A stretch of 64,000 bases of DNA from Chloropicon primus (GCA_023205875.1 CP060758.1:186001-250000); one strand, 5' to 3'. Shown: positions 43,471 through 54,676, numbered from the stretch's first letter. Notes: a model not told the origin generated them from the sequence alone. A program made the numbers and translations.

Positions 43471-44539
43471 GTCTTCAACGATCAGAATTCGAAGGACGAG
43501 GCACTATACTCGCGAATTCAGAGATAAGGAGAAGACCTCGACGACGACGAGGAGGGGAGTTCATGGTGGCTTGTTTGGGACGATGGCGTGTCTCTCCACG
43601 ACTCGCTTGTGATGGATGCCTGTGCTTGACTTGTGTTAGGTTGTCCTTGGAATGAGGACGGATGACCCAGGAGAAGAACCAGTTCGGTTTCACCTTCAGC
43701 GATCAGAATTCGAAGGACGAGGCACTATACTCGCGAATTCAGAGAGAAGGAGAAGACCTCGACGACGAGGAGGAGGGGAGTTCATGGTGGCTTGTTTGGG
43801 ACGATGGCGTGTCTCTCCACGACTCGCTTGTGATGGATGCCTGTGCTTGACTTGTGTTAGGTTGTCCTTGGAATGAGGACGGATGACCCAGGAGAAGAAC
43901 CAGTTCGGTTTCACCTTCAGCGATCAGAATTCGAAGGACGAGGCACTATACTCGCGAATTCAGAGATAAGGAGAAGACCTCGACGACGAGGAGGAGGGGA
44001 GTTCATGGTGGCTTGTTTGGGACGATGGCGTGTCTCTCCACGACTCGCTTGTGATGGATGCCTGTGCTTGACTTGTGTTAGGTTGTCCTTGGAATGAGGA
44101 CGGATGATCCAGGAGAAGAACCAGTTCGGTTTCACCTTCAGCGATCAGAATTCGAAGGACGAGGCACTATACTCGCGAATTCAGAGAGAAGGAGAAGACC
44201 TCGACGAGGAGGAGGGGAGTTCATGGTGGCTTGTTTGGGACGATGGCGTGTCTCTCCACGACTCGCTTGTGATGGATGCCTGTGCTTGACTTGTGTTAGG
44301 TTGTCCTTGGAATGAGGACGGATGACCCAGGAGAAGAACCAGTTCGGTTTCACCTTCAGCGATCAGAATTCGAAGGACGAGGCACTATACTCGCGAATTC
44401 AGAGAGAAGGAGAAGACCTCGACGACGAGGAGGAGGGGAGTTCATGGTGGCTTGTTTGGGACGATGGCGTGTCTCTCCAGGACTCGCTTGTGATGGATGC
44501 CTGTGCTTGACTTGTGTTAGGTTGTCCTTGGAATGAGGA
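43471..44539. repeat. Tandem 221-bp satellite array, about 4.8 copies
   Basis: Four full units and one near-full unit repeat with a period of 221 bp; one unit is 218 bp because a GAC-type triplet run is shorter. Units share a GATCAGAATTCGAAGGACG start with a second GAATTC 30 bp further on, and are nearly identical. The triplet GACGAC/GACGAG tract varies between copies. The array lies between the ARL3 start and the small three-exon gene. Open frames of about 74 codons exist on both strands of each unit, but their composition does not look like protein. Confidence 0.95.
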
Positions 44540-44703
44540 TGCTTTAGGAGGACGAGTTGGGCTTCTTCGTGCGTTAAAAAAAGAAGGTAGATTGGTATTG
44601 ACACGAAGACAAATTAATGGATTGATCGAGTGTGCGCTCGAGCAAGTGGATGGGCGCTATAGAAATCTAAATCCACTTAAACTCTCAAAAGGAGGAGGGG
44701 GTC

Positions 44704-45139
44704 TCAATAGCCGAGGTCCTTGACGGACTTGCCCTCGCACTTCTTCAGCTCTCCCCTCAATTCGCTCTTTCCGCTTCCGGAGCCCCTGTGGTCAGCGGTC
44801 GACATGGGCTAGTTGTGATGAAGATGGTGATGATATGAAGAAGAAGAAGATGATGATGATGATGATGAAGTTGAAGTCGTTAGAAGACGAGAACGAGAGA
44901 TTCGGGGGAGGGGCGCCGTACCTTGATCTTCTTCGAGCCCTTCTTCGCGTCGAGGGCGGCCGCGTTCACGGCAGCACGGGATCCAGTATCTAAAAAAAGA
45001 AACAAAAAAGATTAATCAAAAACAAAATCGTTCGTTTTTCAGTTCAATTTTCTTTCGACTCACGAAGGCGGAGACGGAAAGCGCGACGACGAGACCCTGT
45101 CGAGGACTCCCATCTGCGTGACTTACGCGCGTCGACCAT
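44704..45139 (-). CDS. Small three-exon gene of unknown function (61 residues)
   Basis: Three short minus-strand exons (45127-45139, 44922-44989, 44704-44808) join in phase to 61 residues. The splice signals are good: donor GTAAGT after the 13-nt first exon, acceptor TTTCTTTTTTTAG, donor AAG/GTACGG, acceptor CAACTAG. The product is basic and hydrophilic: it starts MVDAHTGSRAAVNAAALDAK, has KKGSKKIKPMS in the middle and ends GKSELRGELKKCEGKSVK then DLGY. The exons are too short to stand out individually; the support is that three separate coding-like pieces join in one frame. I recognise no family. Confidence 0.5.
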
Positions 45140-45514
45140 CTTCCTCTCTCTTTCTCGGTTCCTCTTTGCTCTCTGTTTTGCTCTTGTTTGCTCTGTTTGC
45201 GTCGCTTCTCTGCTACAGCTTGACACATCAGCTGGATGAGGATGATGGAATCACGTGCGTGCGTGGGTTGGGCGAGGGGACCAATGACCAATGAGTGGTG
45301 ATGATGGTTCATGCAAACCCATGACTCAAGATCAATCCCTCCCCCGCCCGATGACCTGCTTACTCTCTTTCTCTCTCTCTCTCTGAGTGTGTGTGCGTGG
45401 GTGGGTGGGACCCCCCAGAACACCACCTCGCGAGTTTCTTTGGCATCCATTCTTGATAGTTGATATAAATACAAAAACAATAGAGAGAATTCGGACTCCT
45501 CTTCGACTTCGACT
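45140..45514. other. Intergenic region
   Basis: This 375-bp gap lies between the small gene's start and the NUP205 stop. It has ATGAC/ATGAT-rich direct repeats near 45275-45320, a CT run at about 45364-45383, and an AT-rich stretch (about 45456-45490) that is probably NUP205 3' UTR. Nothing else is recognised. Confidence 0.45.
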
Positions 45515-48500
45515 TTAGGTTTGGGTGGTGCCACTGCTGAGGGCGTGCCTGAATTGGCGGACGAGGACGTGGAGGGGCTCCATGGCGACCTTGGCCACGC
45601 TGCTGTTGCTGCTGGCCACCCCAAGAAGCTTGTCCAGCACCGGGATCACACGGTTGGTGTTGTTCGCCCCAACCTTGAACAGGATGTGCAGGATGTACTC
45701 CAGCACCATGACCGACTCCGAGGTGAACTTCTCGATCTCCATGGCTTGGCTCATGCGCCTGGCCAGGACCCGCGAGGACTCCATGTTCTCCTCGAGGTAC
45801 GAGATGACCCTGAGCTTCACCTCGATCAGGTCCAGCAAGATCTCCTGCGCGCAGTACAAGCTCCTTTCCAGGAGGTCTATCGTTACAAGCTGCTTGCCGT
45901 GACTCCTGTGACTCTCCTTCCCCACCCTCTCGAACGCGCCGTCGTCCAGGGACAGCATGTTCTTCAGGCACTCCAAGGTGCTGACCGTGACGCCGAGGAG
46001 GGCTTTGGTGTCCTGGCCGAGGTGCAGATCGTCCGAGAACTGGTGCCCGACGTCTTCCCGCATTTGTTTCACAGCGTCCCGGATGGAGCTGGGCGGCAAA
46101 ACGTCCCAGGCAAGGGAAACGACGTGACCTCTGCACTGCGCCACGAAGAAGGGGTCCACGGGGTTCTGGCCACGGAACAGGTTGCTCAGGGCCGTCATGA
46201 CCAAGCCGGCGACGGGCAGGCTGCTCCTGTTCAGGCAGCTGAAGAGGAGCTTGGAGTGCCTCTCCAAGAATTCCCTGACGTATATCGCGACGTCCCTGCT
46301 GTCCGGAAGGCCCACGAAAATGGCGAGCACGATCTGCAGGACCAGCATGGATATCTCTCGGAGCTGGGTGACCTCGGACTGCGCCCCAGCAATGCTGTCC
46401 AGGGCAGACTCGACGATCTTGCTCGAGGCCAGGGAACGGATCACCCCGGAAGAGGCGAGCATGAGGCACCCTTCCTTGGAGCAAGCGACCTCTAGGAACA
46501 GGGTGAGGACGGCCTTGAATATGTACAGGTCCCTGTTGGGCAGCGCTTGCTGCAAGGAGCTCGCGCTCAAGTGGAAGGACTCCAGGTCCCTCACCAGAGA
46601 GACGATCACTCCGCAGGAGAGGACCTCCTGCAAGATAGTCCCCAGCGGATCCGCCGCGATCAACATGCTGAGCGCGTGCAGCGCAAGGGCTTTGGTGAAG
46701 TAGACCCCGTCGATGATGTCCTGGGAGAAGGCCTGCACCAACCTGGAGGCCTGCTGCTGCATGATGGACATGTTGCCCTGGTCCAGGATCTCGTGCACGC
46801 CATCCAGGTGCTGCAAGGACGAGAAGTGAAACCTTTCATCGAGGTCCTCGTACTTCTCCAGGATGATGGACGGCAGTTCTGGCGTCTTCGTCACCTTCGT
46901 GTGCAGCAAGTAGAAGATCAGGGATCCGTACAGGTACTGGCGGACGACCTTGTCCGCAGGCTTGCTCAGGCAATTGACGAGGACGGTGAAGAACTTGTGG
47001 CAAGACGACACGTCGAGGGTGTCCGAGTTTATGCCCTGGTAAAGGACCCCGGAGGCGATGACATCCTTCGTGTGCTTTAGCACGGAGGCCATGAGGACGT
47101 TTGTCACCCTCGCCAGAGGCTGCGAGAGGTGCACGTTTGAAGTTGCGGACACAAAGTCCAGCCCCTCGAGAGACGCGGTCGCAAACGCGAGCAGGCTCTG
47201 AAAGCCCGTGCAGCCCGTGGGCGCCAGCTGGATCTCCATGGCGGGAATGTTATGCCTGGAGAACGTCACGCTCATGAGCTGCTCCCACGAAGACAGAAGC
47301 TCCTGTATCGCATGCGCTATTTGAGAGAAGACGTTGTAGTTCTGGGCGTACTTCAAAGTCTCCTCCAGAACCTCGTTCGCCCTCGCCCTCTCCTCGCTCT
47401 CGATCCCCCAACCGCAGTTCACCTCCAGGTCCTTGAAGAACCTCGCCAGGATGCTCCCGAGGCTAGGAATGTGGTACACGATCACCCCCCTCTCAGTCAT
47501 CGCTCTGACCCCTCCCTCGGAGACGAGCTCTGGAGCGGAAAGCAGAAGATTCACTTGCATTTGCCTCTGCAAGTGGACCAACCTCATGTCTTGCTTCAGC
47601 GTCGGCTTCTCGAACTGCAAGGCATTCTTGCAGAACTGGAGCGCCATCAGGATCGCGCAGTAGGGCAAGGTGGTCGCGTCGCTCTTGACAGCGTCCCCGA
47701 TCAAGCCCTTGAGGAGCTTCTTGCAATCGTCCTTGCCCTGCTGCACTTCCGTCAGAGACTTGTGAAGGACGTTGGCGTGAATCTGCAGGATCCACTTGAT
47801 TTGCCAGATGTAATAGATCCTGTCCGGCGAATCGTGTGGAATCGGGGAGATCAAGGCCACGTGAAGAACGTCCATGAAGTAGTTGTTCTCCAGAGAGCGC
47901 AGCAATTCCAGGGTCGCGCTGGACGTCGCAGGATCTGACAGAAGATGGCTGAAGAGCTGCAGCATCTGCTCAACCTCTTGTGGCCACGTGCTGTGGCATT
48001 TATACTGGTACAGTGCCTCCGTCATGACCTGCAAGGGGCTGAAGGACATGATGTCGATATGAGTGTTGCTTATCCCGGCCTCGAGGTTGAATCCCAACAG
48101 CAAATGGGTGAGGTTGGGCCCCTGGCGCTTCCCTACCAACGGCCTCAGCAGCAAACTCAGTATCAAGGAAGCTCGCTTGTCTTCCTCCATTACCCTCGAG
48201 TCGTTCGGCGCCTTGATGCTCACGGGCTTGAACAGGGAGTCCTGCAAGCACTCCGCGAACGCGTGCACCAACTGCTGGGTGGATTTTGAGCTGCTGCTCC
48301 CCGAAACTTGGGGAGAAAGCAAGATGCTCACCAGCTCCGGGATCCTGTCCTCGAGAATTTGTGCGATCTGCAAGGCGAGAACCTGGATGGATGGGCTGAA
48401 GTGGTACCTCACGTACCCAAGAATCGTCCAGATGTCCTTGTGTTGCATGTGCATCTCCATGCTCTTGTAGGAACGCGCGTAGGTCGGGCCTACTTGGTTG

Positions 48501-50950
48501 AACTTGTTCGCCGCCGTCCTGTCCATCTGAAACACGGACATCAGTAAGTTCAACGCACTCTCGATTGCTAGTTCGGCCTTGTAAGCAGAAACCCCAACGT
48601 GCTTCTCTTCGATCAGCTGGTTTACCCCTGTTTGGATGATCAGAATGATGGCTCTACACCCCGGCCCTCGGCTCAAGAAATCTTGCAGCGTCTGCAACGG
48701 AGCAACCTTGTCCAATATCAGCTTTCCGTCTTCCAAATCGACGTCCTCAATGTTGAACCCTTGCAGGGTCAGCTCAAGGAACGCCAGGCACTCTCTCGCC
48801 AAATCCCACTTCTGCTCCTTGTCCTTGTAGCCTCTGCTCATCAACGGGGCAAGAACCGACTCTCTGACGAACCTCACGTAGGAGTGCAGCATCGTGTGAA
48901 AGGATTGCGAGGACATGAGCAACCGGTTCAAGAGCTTCAAAAACGCCAAGGTAGAAGAGTACTCCTCGGCTCTCGCTTCGACCTCCGCGAGCTGGTACCT
49001 AATGTCTATCGGCATAGACGTTGAGCCGTCCTTTGGGATATCTGCGAGAAGTTTGCTGCTCTCAAGAAACCTCCACACCTGCTCGGCGAGACTGGCGTTT
49101 GAGACTGGGGCGAAAGACCTCGCGGCGATCAGCAGGGCCCCCTTCAGCTTTGCCGGGATGGCCTGCTGCTGCAAGAAGAAGAGCGGGAAAAGTGGCTTGT
49201 ATCCGTTGTCGTGGGCAAAGTCCCGGTGGTGCGGCGCCAAGATCTGCAAATCAAGAGACTGCAGCTGACTCAGCCACTGCGGGATGTCATGCGACGCTCC
49301 GTTCTCCAGAACGTGCGCCAGAAGCTCCAAGTAGGCCGCGAGGGTCGTTGCTTCATCTTCCTTCATGGCAGGAATCTCTTCCTGCTTGAACAGGCTGCAG
49401 TACTCCCAAAGTGCAGCGTACAACCCCGACCAGCTCGGCGGTGAGCCCCCCATAACGCTCGGGCTGGGATTCAGAAGCTTGTTGAAGATGTACGTGGCGC
49501 CACGAGCTCCTGTTGCAAGCGACGTGTACAAGTCCAGGAGCGGGACAAACGTCGAGGACTCTGGCTGCCGCTCCGCCGCGTGGTGCATCAGGGGGTTGAG
49601 AGCATGGCACTTCACGTGCAAGTCAAGGTCCACCCGGTACAATGCCGCCAAAAGCGTCAGAACAGAACCCAGTATCTGCCCCCCTTGAACCTGCTCGCCC
49701 TGGAAGTAAGTCCCCGTGCCCAACAGCATGCTCCCAGATTGGGAGTCTTTCTCAACCCATTGCAGGAAGTACACCAGCGTGTTGTGAACGACGTCTGCAC
49801 ACGTGTCCTTCATGTCCGGAGCCTCGTCGTTAAAGGTCACGGAATTGAACACGTTCTCGGCCGCGTACCAAAAGATGTCAACGGACTTGTCGGCGTGAGT
49901 TAGCCTGCACTTCAGCGCTGCCCTGAGGTAAGCCGACCACTTCGGGTTGTGCGTCAAATTTCCTCCCGTGCAGTGGAGCTCGACTTGGAGGACGCCCCAC
50001 GCCAGAAGGACCATGCCCAGAAGGCCGTTCTGCACATTTTCGTGGAGGGAGTCCATTACGCTTTGAAGCACGGTGTCCTTTCCCGCCTCGTACCTCAGGT
50101 TGTTCTGCAAGTGGACGTTGTTGGATGGGGTAAGGGAAGCCAAAACCCCAAAGCAGATGTAGTAGAGCTGCTGCATCATCGCTTGGTTCGCTAGCGACTT
50201 GGAATCCATGCCCTCCGCTTGCTTAATTTTGGATATCAGCAGCTCCAGAGCGCTTCGGATGTTGTCGCAGAACAAGGACGCTTTCTCGATCTTGAAAGAA
50301 GCGTTCATGATGCAAGTTCCGTAGAAGAAGCACCTCGAGAGCCACACTTGCTCCTGCTGCAAAAAGTGAGTCTTGCTGCCGACGATCGAACCGTATTGAT
50401 AGGAAACAACTTCCTGCTCCTTTCCCGGCGCGTCCGTCTTCATCAACGACAAGATGCGCTGCAGGAGCAAGGACTTGTTGCCTTGGGAGACCTCGGACAG
50501 GATCCCGAGGTTGAAGCTGCTCACGTACTTGAGCATCTCCGAGCCTGCGAACACCTGGTCCCCCTCCTTGGCGTGCAGCAACTGAAACTCGAACAGCTTG
50601 AACAAGGCTTCGACGAGAGACAGCCTCTCTTCGAGGTAGATCCCCGTCGCGGCTTCGATGGAGACCCTCCCCGTCTCCAGGTAGCTCGTCTGCAAGAGCT
50701 CCACGCAGTAGATCTCGTTCAAATCCAGTTGGTCACTCAGCGCGATAGCCTTTTGCACGTCCCCCTCGGACAGCTCTGTCTTCCCCTGGCTCGTGAATAT
50801 CTCCTTCTCCGACAGGTGCCTCCTCGCCTCCGGATTCTTCGGCTGTTCCCGCGGACCGGCACGAAACAGAACAAAACAAAACAAAACAAAACAACCTCCT
50901 CGTCAGTCCACCGCGGGCTTGAGCCCAAAGCCAAAATGAATGAACACGCA

Positions 50951-50988
<38 letters not shown>

Positions 50989-51209
50989 TAGAGAGCAAAG
51001 CTCCTCGCGTTCGTTCGCAATTCCGTTTCCTGTTCGAGTTGGAGTCGTGGACTTACCGGAAAGTCCAGTGCATTCAAGAAGTCCATACGAAACTGCTGCA
51101 TGAGTGAGCGGAGGCCAGACACCGTCTGCGTGTCAGGCCTCACGCCCGCCGCAAGGAGTCGCCTGATCTCCCTCAAGAGGCTTCGGTAGGTCAGCGTCTG
51201 GCTCGTCAT
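45515..51209 (-). CDS. NUP205: Inner-ring nucleoporin NUP205/NUP192
   Basis: Two exons (51057-51209, 45515-50842) join in phase to 1,826 residues; the 214-bp intron has a GTAAGT donor and a CT-rich tract. The whole protein is alpha-helical repeat in character, without enzymatic motifs, as in the large inner-ring scaffold nucleoporins of 1,700-2,000 residues. Near the N-terminus, PKNPEARRHLSEKEIF and SDQLDLNEIYCVELLQTSYL match the typical NUP205 start, where a short first region leads to an ELL helix pair. Further blocks such as GIYLEERLSLVEALFKLFEFQ support this. The gene fills 5.7 kb with only one intron. The assignment rests on length, fold type and the N-terminal pattern. Confidence 0.88.
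50956..50990. repeat. GA microsatellite in the NUP205 intron (CT on the sense strand)
   Basis: About 14 GA units plus GATA units lie in the 214-bp intron. On the sense (minus) strand this reads CT, as in most other introns of the window. Confidence 0.8.
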
Positions 51210-51982
51210 CTTCCTTCCTTCTTTTTTGCTCCTCCTCGTCAACTCCAAAACAAAAAAATACGACGACGACGACGACGACACGACGACGGCGGCGACGACG
51301 ACGACGGCGAGGAGAAGACGCTTGCCTCCCTCGTTACGGCCTTCCTCGCCCTCCTCTGAGCGCCGCGATCGCGATCGATCGACTCTCTCTCTTCGAAAAA
51401 CGATCGATGATCAAGAGGGCGGGAGGAGTGATCGATCGCGATCGCGATCGCCTGACCAGAGACGACGAGGAGGAGGTGATCGCGAGGAGGAGGAGGCCGT
51501 GGAAGGCAGGAGAGAGGAGGCTTCGTTCCATCATCTCATCTCATCTTATTCCATCTCATCTCATCGCAAACGCGTCGCTTCATCGTAGCATCGTTTTCTC
51601 TTTGCTCTTTGGAACGAGTGAGTGAGTGAGTGATTGCGAGAGGAGGACGAGGAAGAGGAGGAGGCGTGGTTCCTCGGTGCGTTTGGGACGACGGGAGAGG
51701 GAAAGCTTGCAGGAGGGAGAGCCTTTGTCTTCGTCTCTCACTCTCTTTCTTTCTCTCTCTGTCTGTCTTTGGTGAGGTGTAAGTGCAAAGGGGGGATGGC
51801 AGTTCTGTGTGGGCGGAGACTGAGAGCGTAGAGGTTGGGCGTTCCACGATTTAGGATCGGTTCCGTGCCGTGTCTCCCCGCGGGCTTGGGCTTTGTGCGT
51901 CCGCGTCGTCTCTCGTTCCAGCGGAGCTCCCTTCCGAACACCCCATGGTTGGTTGAGCTCAAGTGAAGTGAGGTAAAGCGCT
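51210..51982. other. Divergent region between NUP205 and the 151-residue gene
   Basis: This 773-bp stretch contains a GAC/GGC triplet-rich run (about 51258-51312), GATCGCGATCGC palindromic repeats (51367-51382 and 51429-51450), a short ATCTCATCTC run (about 51533-51565) and a CTTTCTTTCTCT tract near 51740-51770. No coding sequence is supported. Confidence 0.5.
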
Positions 51983-52438
51983 ATGACTAGAGGGAGCGGC
52001 GGGTTGGTTGAGAGGGTCTCTCGGTACTTGCGGAAGGACTTCAAGGAGATTGTGAACCCGTCTGCGATACCGAACCCCGAGTGGTACCAGGAGAAAGCCA
52101 GGGCCGCCGGGAAGGCGAGCCTGTTGGGCGCGGTGGGCTCCGCGCTCGTCGAGTACAGGAAGGGGTGGCAGCGGTACCTGTCTGGGAAGGACCCGGAGTC
52201 GAGCGCTGCGGACGACGGGGGTGGGGACCAGGGGAGGGAGGGAGGCAGCGACTTTGGGGCGGAAGATCTCTCCGAGGCGGTCAAGAAGGCAGGAAAGGAG
52301 GGGGCCGAGAAGGCGAGGCCGTACCTTCAGAGGCTGTATAAAACGAGAATGACGTCGTACAGGGACGCCATCAAAGAGTTCTCGATAGGCTTTGGCGAAG
52401 GACTGGCCAAGGAAGAGCCGCCGAGCAAGAAAGGCTGA
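51983..52438 (+). CDS. Conserved-looking small protein of unknown function
   Basis: A single-exon frame of 151 residues. The N-terminal 75 residues look structured: LVERVSRYLRKDFKEIVNPS, then PNPEWYQEKARAAGKA and ALVEYRKGWQRYL. A Gly/Asp/Ser-rich linker separates them from a C-terminal charged helix region (KKAGKEGAEKARPYLQRLY, SYRDAIKEFSIGFGEGL). There is no signal peptide or membrane span. Codon use and position between two clear genes support it as real. It converges with RPA3 220 bp away. I do not recognise the family. Confidence 0.75.
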   Translation: MTRGSGGLVERVSRYLRKDFKEIVNPSAIPNPEWYQEKARAAGKASLLGAVGSALVEYRKGWQRYLSGKDPESSAADDGGGDQGREGGSDFGAEDLSEAVKKAGKEGAEKARPYLQRLYKTRMTSYRDAIKEFSIGFGEGLAKEEPPSKKG

Positions 52439-52658
52439 GGTGCCGGCTGGTTCTTTCTCGACGAGAGAGCAAAAAAAAATCCGTGAGTGCACGGGCGGGA
52501 GCGAGAGAAGCGCTCGCAGAGCTTAAGCTTGTTGTTATTCTTGTTGTAGAGGGGAATGCTTACAGAATTAACCGAATCGAATTCCGTCCGCCGCCCTTTC
52601 TTTCTCTCTCTCTCTAAAAGACCCCCGTTTTTCGTTCCTGCGCTCGCTCTTCTCCGCT

Positions 52659-52994
52659 TCACAGGAACAGCTCCTGCACCGGACCGTTCGAGAGCTCGCA
52701 GAGCTTGTTGTAGTTCTGCATGTCGAACGAGTCCCCGAAGGCCGTGTAGGACTCCTCCTGGACGGTCGTGTTGTTCTCCACGACGCCCTCGATCTCCACG
52801 AACTGCGTGTCGTACTGGCTTCCCTGCTTGGGCTTGATGAACACGGTCTGTCCGTCGCACGTCGAGGCCTTCAAGCTATCTCCGCTCCACTCCTCCACCT
52901 TGCACACCAACCGCACCTTGCGTCCGATGTACCTCTGCATGATGTCGTAGTTCACCCGTGGCGTCGGCTCGCTGCAATCCATTCCGCTCTCCAT
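52659..52994 (-). CDS. RPA3: Replication protein A 14 kDa subunit (RPA3)
   Basis: The 111-residue protein (ATG at 52994; a second Met four residues on) has the size and fold pattern of RPA3, the small OB-fold subunit of the single-stranded-DNA-binding RPA trimer. It shows PRVNYDIMQRYIGRKVRLVC at the start, a central VFIKPKQGSQYDTQFVEIEG and the C-terminal helix FDMQNYNKLCELSNGPVQEL, which forms the trimer bundle in known RPA3 proteins. The 5' leader carries a CT repeat, and an E2F-like site lies about 250 bp upstream. Confidence 0.88.
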   Translation of the reverse strand: MESGMDCSEPTPRVNYDIMQRYIGRKVRLVCKVEEWSGDSLKASTCDGQTVFIKPKQGSQYDTQFVEIEGVVENNTTVQEESYTAFGDSFDMQNYNKLCELSNGPVQELFL

Positions 52995-53437
52995 CTCTCT
53001 CTCTCTCTCTCTCGTCCTGATCAAACACGAAAAACCATGAAAACGAAGAAGAGGAAGATGGATTCAGTCGTAAGATCCTCAACACCTTGCGAGGTTTGCC
53101 AAGGGAGGGGTCGACGGGAACGGAACGAAGCGCCGGACAAGATCACGCCGTCCTCCCGCCCCTCACTCTCGCTCTCGCACTCGCACTCGCGTTGCGTTAC
53201 CTTGTTGCTGCTCTTTGTCGTTTGTGGTCTGCTCTTTTGCTTTGGGCGCGAAAAATTTGTCCGAATCGAGCAGAAGAGAGAAGAGGGGGACGAACAGAGA
53301 AGGGAGCAGGAGCAGGTGTGTGGAGGAGGATCAATGATCAATGAGGATCAATCACGAGCTACCACCCCTGGAGGGTAACGGAAAAGGTAAAATTGTGTTT
53401 CAGAACTTGAAAGGTGGTGCCGTCAGGATCAGTTAGT
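52995..53437. other. Region upstream of RPA3
   Basis: This 443-bp gap lies between the RPA3 start and the BTB/MATH stop. It holds an E2F-like site at 53246-53253, CACTCGCACTCGC-type repeats near 53164-53196 and GA-rich DNA at 53265-53320. A short plus-strand frame from 53037 is not convincing. Confidence 0.5.
53246..53253 (-). promoter_or_regulatory. E2F-like site upstream of RPA3
   Basis: Read on the minus strand the site is TTTCGCGC within TTTTTCGCGCCCAAA, matching the E2F core TTTSGCGC. It lies about 250 bp upstream of the RPA3 start on the same strand. RPA subunits are typical S-phase genes; binding is inferred. Confidence 0.4.
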
Positions 53438-54676
53438 TCACTGGATCATTGCGGCTATGATGCCCGTTGCTGCGTCTGAATTCATGGTCTTCTCGTGGGC
53501 CTTGAAGAAGGAAACCAGATCCCTCACAAACGTTTTTGGGGGCTGACGGGTTCTCCACTTGGTGGCCTGGTCCAAAAAGTATGTCCAGGTTTTACACAGC
53601 CCGTACTCGTCTGCCAAGGCAAGGCTTGCCATCACCTTTTGGCTGCACTTTCTGGTGCATTCATTCTGGACTTGAGAAGCATCTAAGTGTCCACCGTGGT
53701 CAGAAAACAAGCCAGGCACGCAGTCCTTCAGGTAGGTTACAACCGCTTTGTCGAGGAGTGTGGTGACCATATCAGCACGCAAAAATCGAGCGGCATCAAG
53801 CAGAGAGTCGCAAGTGCAATCCTCAAGGGATCCCGTTGTGGATCTCCTTGCCTCTGTAATCGTGACTCGTATCTGCAGAACGTCGTCGACGACGAAGCCT
53901 TTGTTGGGATCGCCGAGGTCCGCAAGGCTCAAGATTTCATGGTAACCCCAGCGGTATAAATCGCGGTTGAAACAATCAGGTCCTGCTTTCGTCGTGCGCG
54001 TCATATCCGGGTTCTCAGGATTGACCACCGCCAGCTCGTAGGACACTTTCCGGCTCCACCATGAAGGCAGAGCACCCGCATCCGCAAGGCACAGGTACAA
54101 CGACATGTGACTAGAAACGCTCCTGCTTACTTCTGGGAAAAGACTGAGATACCACTTGCAGCCAGCAAGAGTGAAGGGTTCTGACTTGATCTCCTTCTTC
54201 CCGTTCTCAGAGCTCCAGTTCTTGATGCTCCAAGTGTGCGTCTCGCCCTCCAGAGAGTCCTCCGGCATCGAAAACTGGAGAGGATACCTGTCAAACAGAC
54301 CGACAAGATCTCCAGCGTCAAAGAACATGGCGCTGTACAGCAGGGACACGACTTCAACAAGGGCGTTCCATCCACCTGCTGTGAACAAACCTTCAGGAAA
54401 TGCCATGTGCGCAACACCACGCGAACCCTTCCCCTTGTCCTCCGCATCTGCCGCTTCCCCTTCATCCGGTTTGAGGTCCGAAAGGTCCACGAAGCCGAGG
54501 ACGTCTTGAGTGCCCTCGAAGATGAAGTCGTGCACCAGGCCACTCATCCTCGACATGTACATGGCGTCGAGGTGCATCTTCTTGTCCTTGTAGCTGATGA
54601 TGAGCGAGGCATGAGGACTCTCCTTCTCGAGTTGACCACGTTTCTCGTCCATCACAGTCGTTATCGCCTTCGCCAT
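53438..54676 (-). CDS. BTB protein with a MATH domain inserted in it
   Basis: The ATG at 54676 gives 412 residues; an upstream in-frame ATG at 54841 would add 55 residues that run through an AG/GACA microsatellite and is less likely. The N-terminal part is BTB/POZ-like (SLIISYKDKKMHLDAMYMS, then NALVEVVSLLYSAMFFD). A MATH domain follows (about 150-295; HTWSIKNWSSENG to VDDVLQIRVTIT). After it come sequences that look like the end of the BTB fold and BACK region (LLDAARFLRADMVTTLLDKA). BTB-MATH proteins are CUL3 ubiquitin-ligase substrate receptors, but usually MATH comes first and BTB second. Here MATH seems nested between the two halves of BTB. The substrate is unknown. Confidence 0.75.
   Translation of the reverse strand: MAKAITTVMDEKRGQLEKESPHASLIISYKDKKMHLDAMYMSRMSGLVHDFIFEGTQDVLGFVDLSDLKPDEGEAADAEDKGKGSRGVAHMAFPEGLFTAGGWNALVEVVSLLYSAMFFDAGDLVGLFDRYPLQFSMPEDSLEGETHTWSIKNWSSENGKKEIKSEPFTLAGCKWYLSLFPEVSRSVSSHMSLYLCLADAGALPSWWSRKVSYELAVVNPENPDMTRTTKAGPDCFNRDLYRWGYHEILSLADLGDPNKGFVVDDVLQIRVTITEARRSTTGSLEDCTCDSLLDAARFLRADMVTTLLDKAVVTYLKDCVPGLFSDHGGHLDASQVQNECTRKCSQKVMASLALADEYGLCKTWTYFLDQATKWRTRQPPKTFVRDLVSFFKAHEKTMNSDAATGIIAAMIQ

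Noticed and set aside
43471-44539. Repeated 74-codon frames of the 221-bp array as a protein family, or the array as CRISPR
   Set aside because: The frames are Arg-rich and occur on both strands; units are 221 bp with no short repeat/variable spacer structure, and the genome is eukaryotic.
44540-44703. AT-rich stretch after the satellite as an organelle DNA insertion or SINE
   Set aside because: GGGCGCTATAGAAAT resembles ends of some short retroelements, but there are no tRNA-like promoter boxes, no tail and no target duplication; it is more simply the 3' UTR of the small gene.
45360-46484. Minus-strand 374-codon frame overlapping the NUP205 3' end
   Set aside because: It is rich in Arg, Gly, Pro and His in a shifted frame of NUP205; no motif and no proper start.
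53037-53378. Possible plus-strand gene starting MKTKKRKMDS upstream of RPA3
   Set aside because: After the first residues the frame becomes a Ser/His microsatellite-like sequence; a GTAAGA donor follows but no matching coding exon was found.
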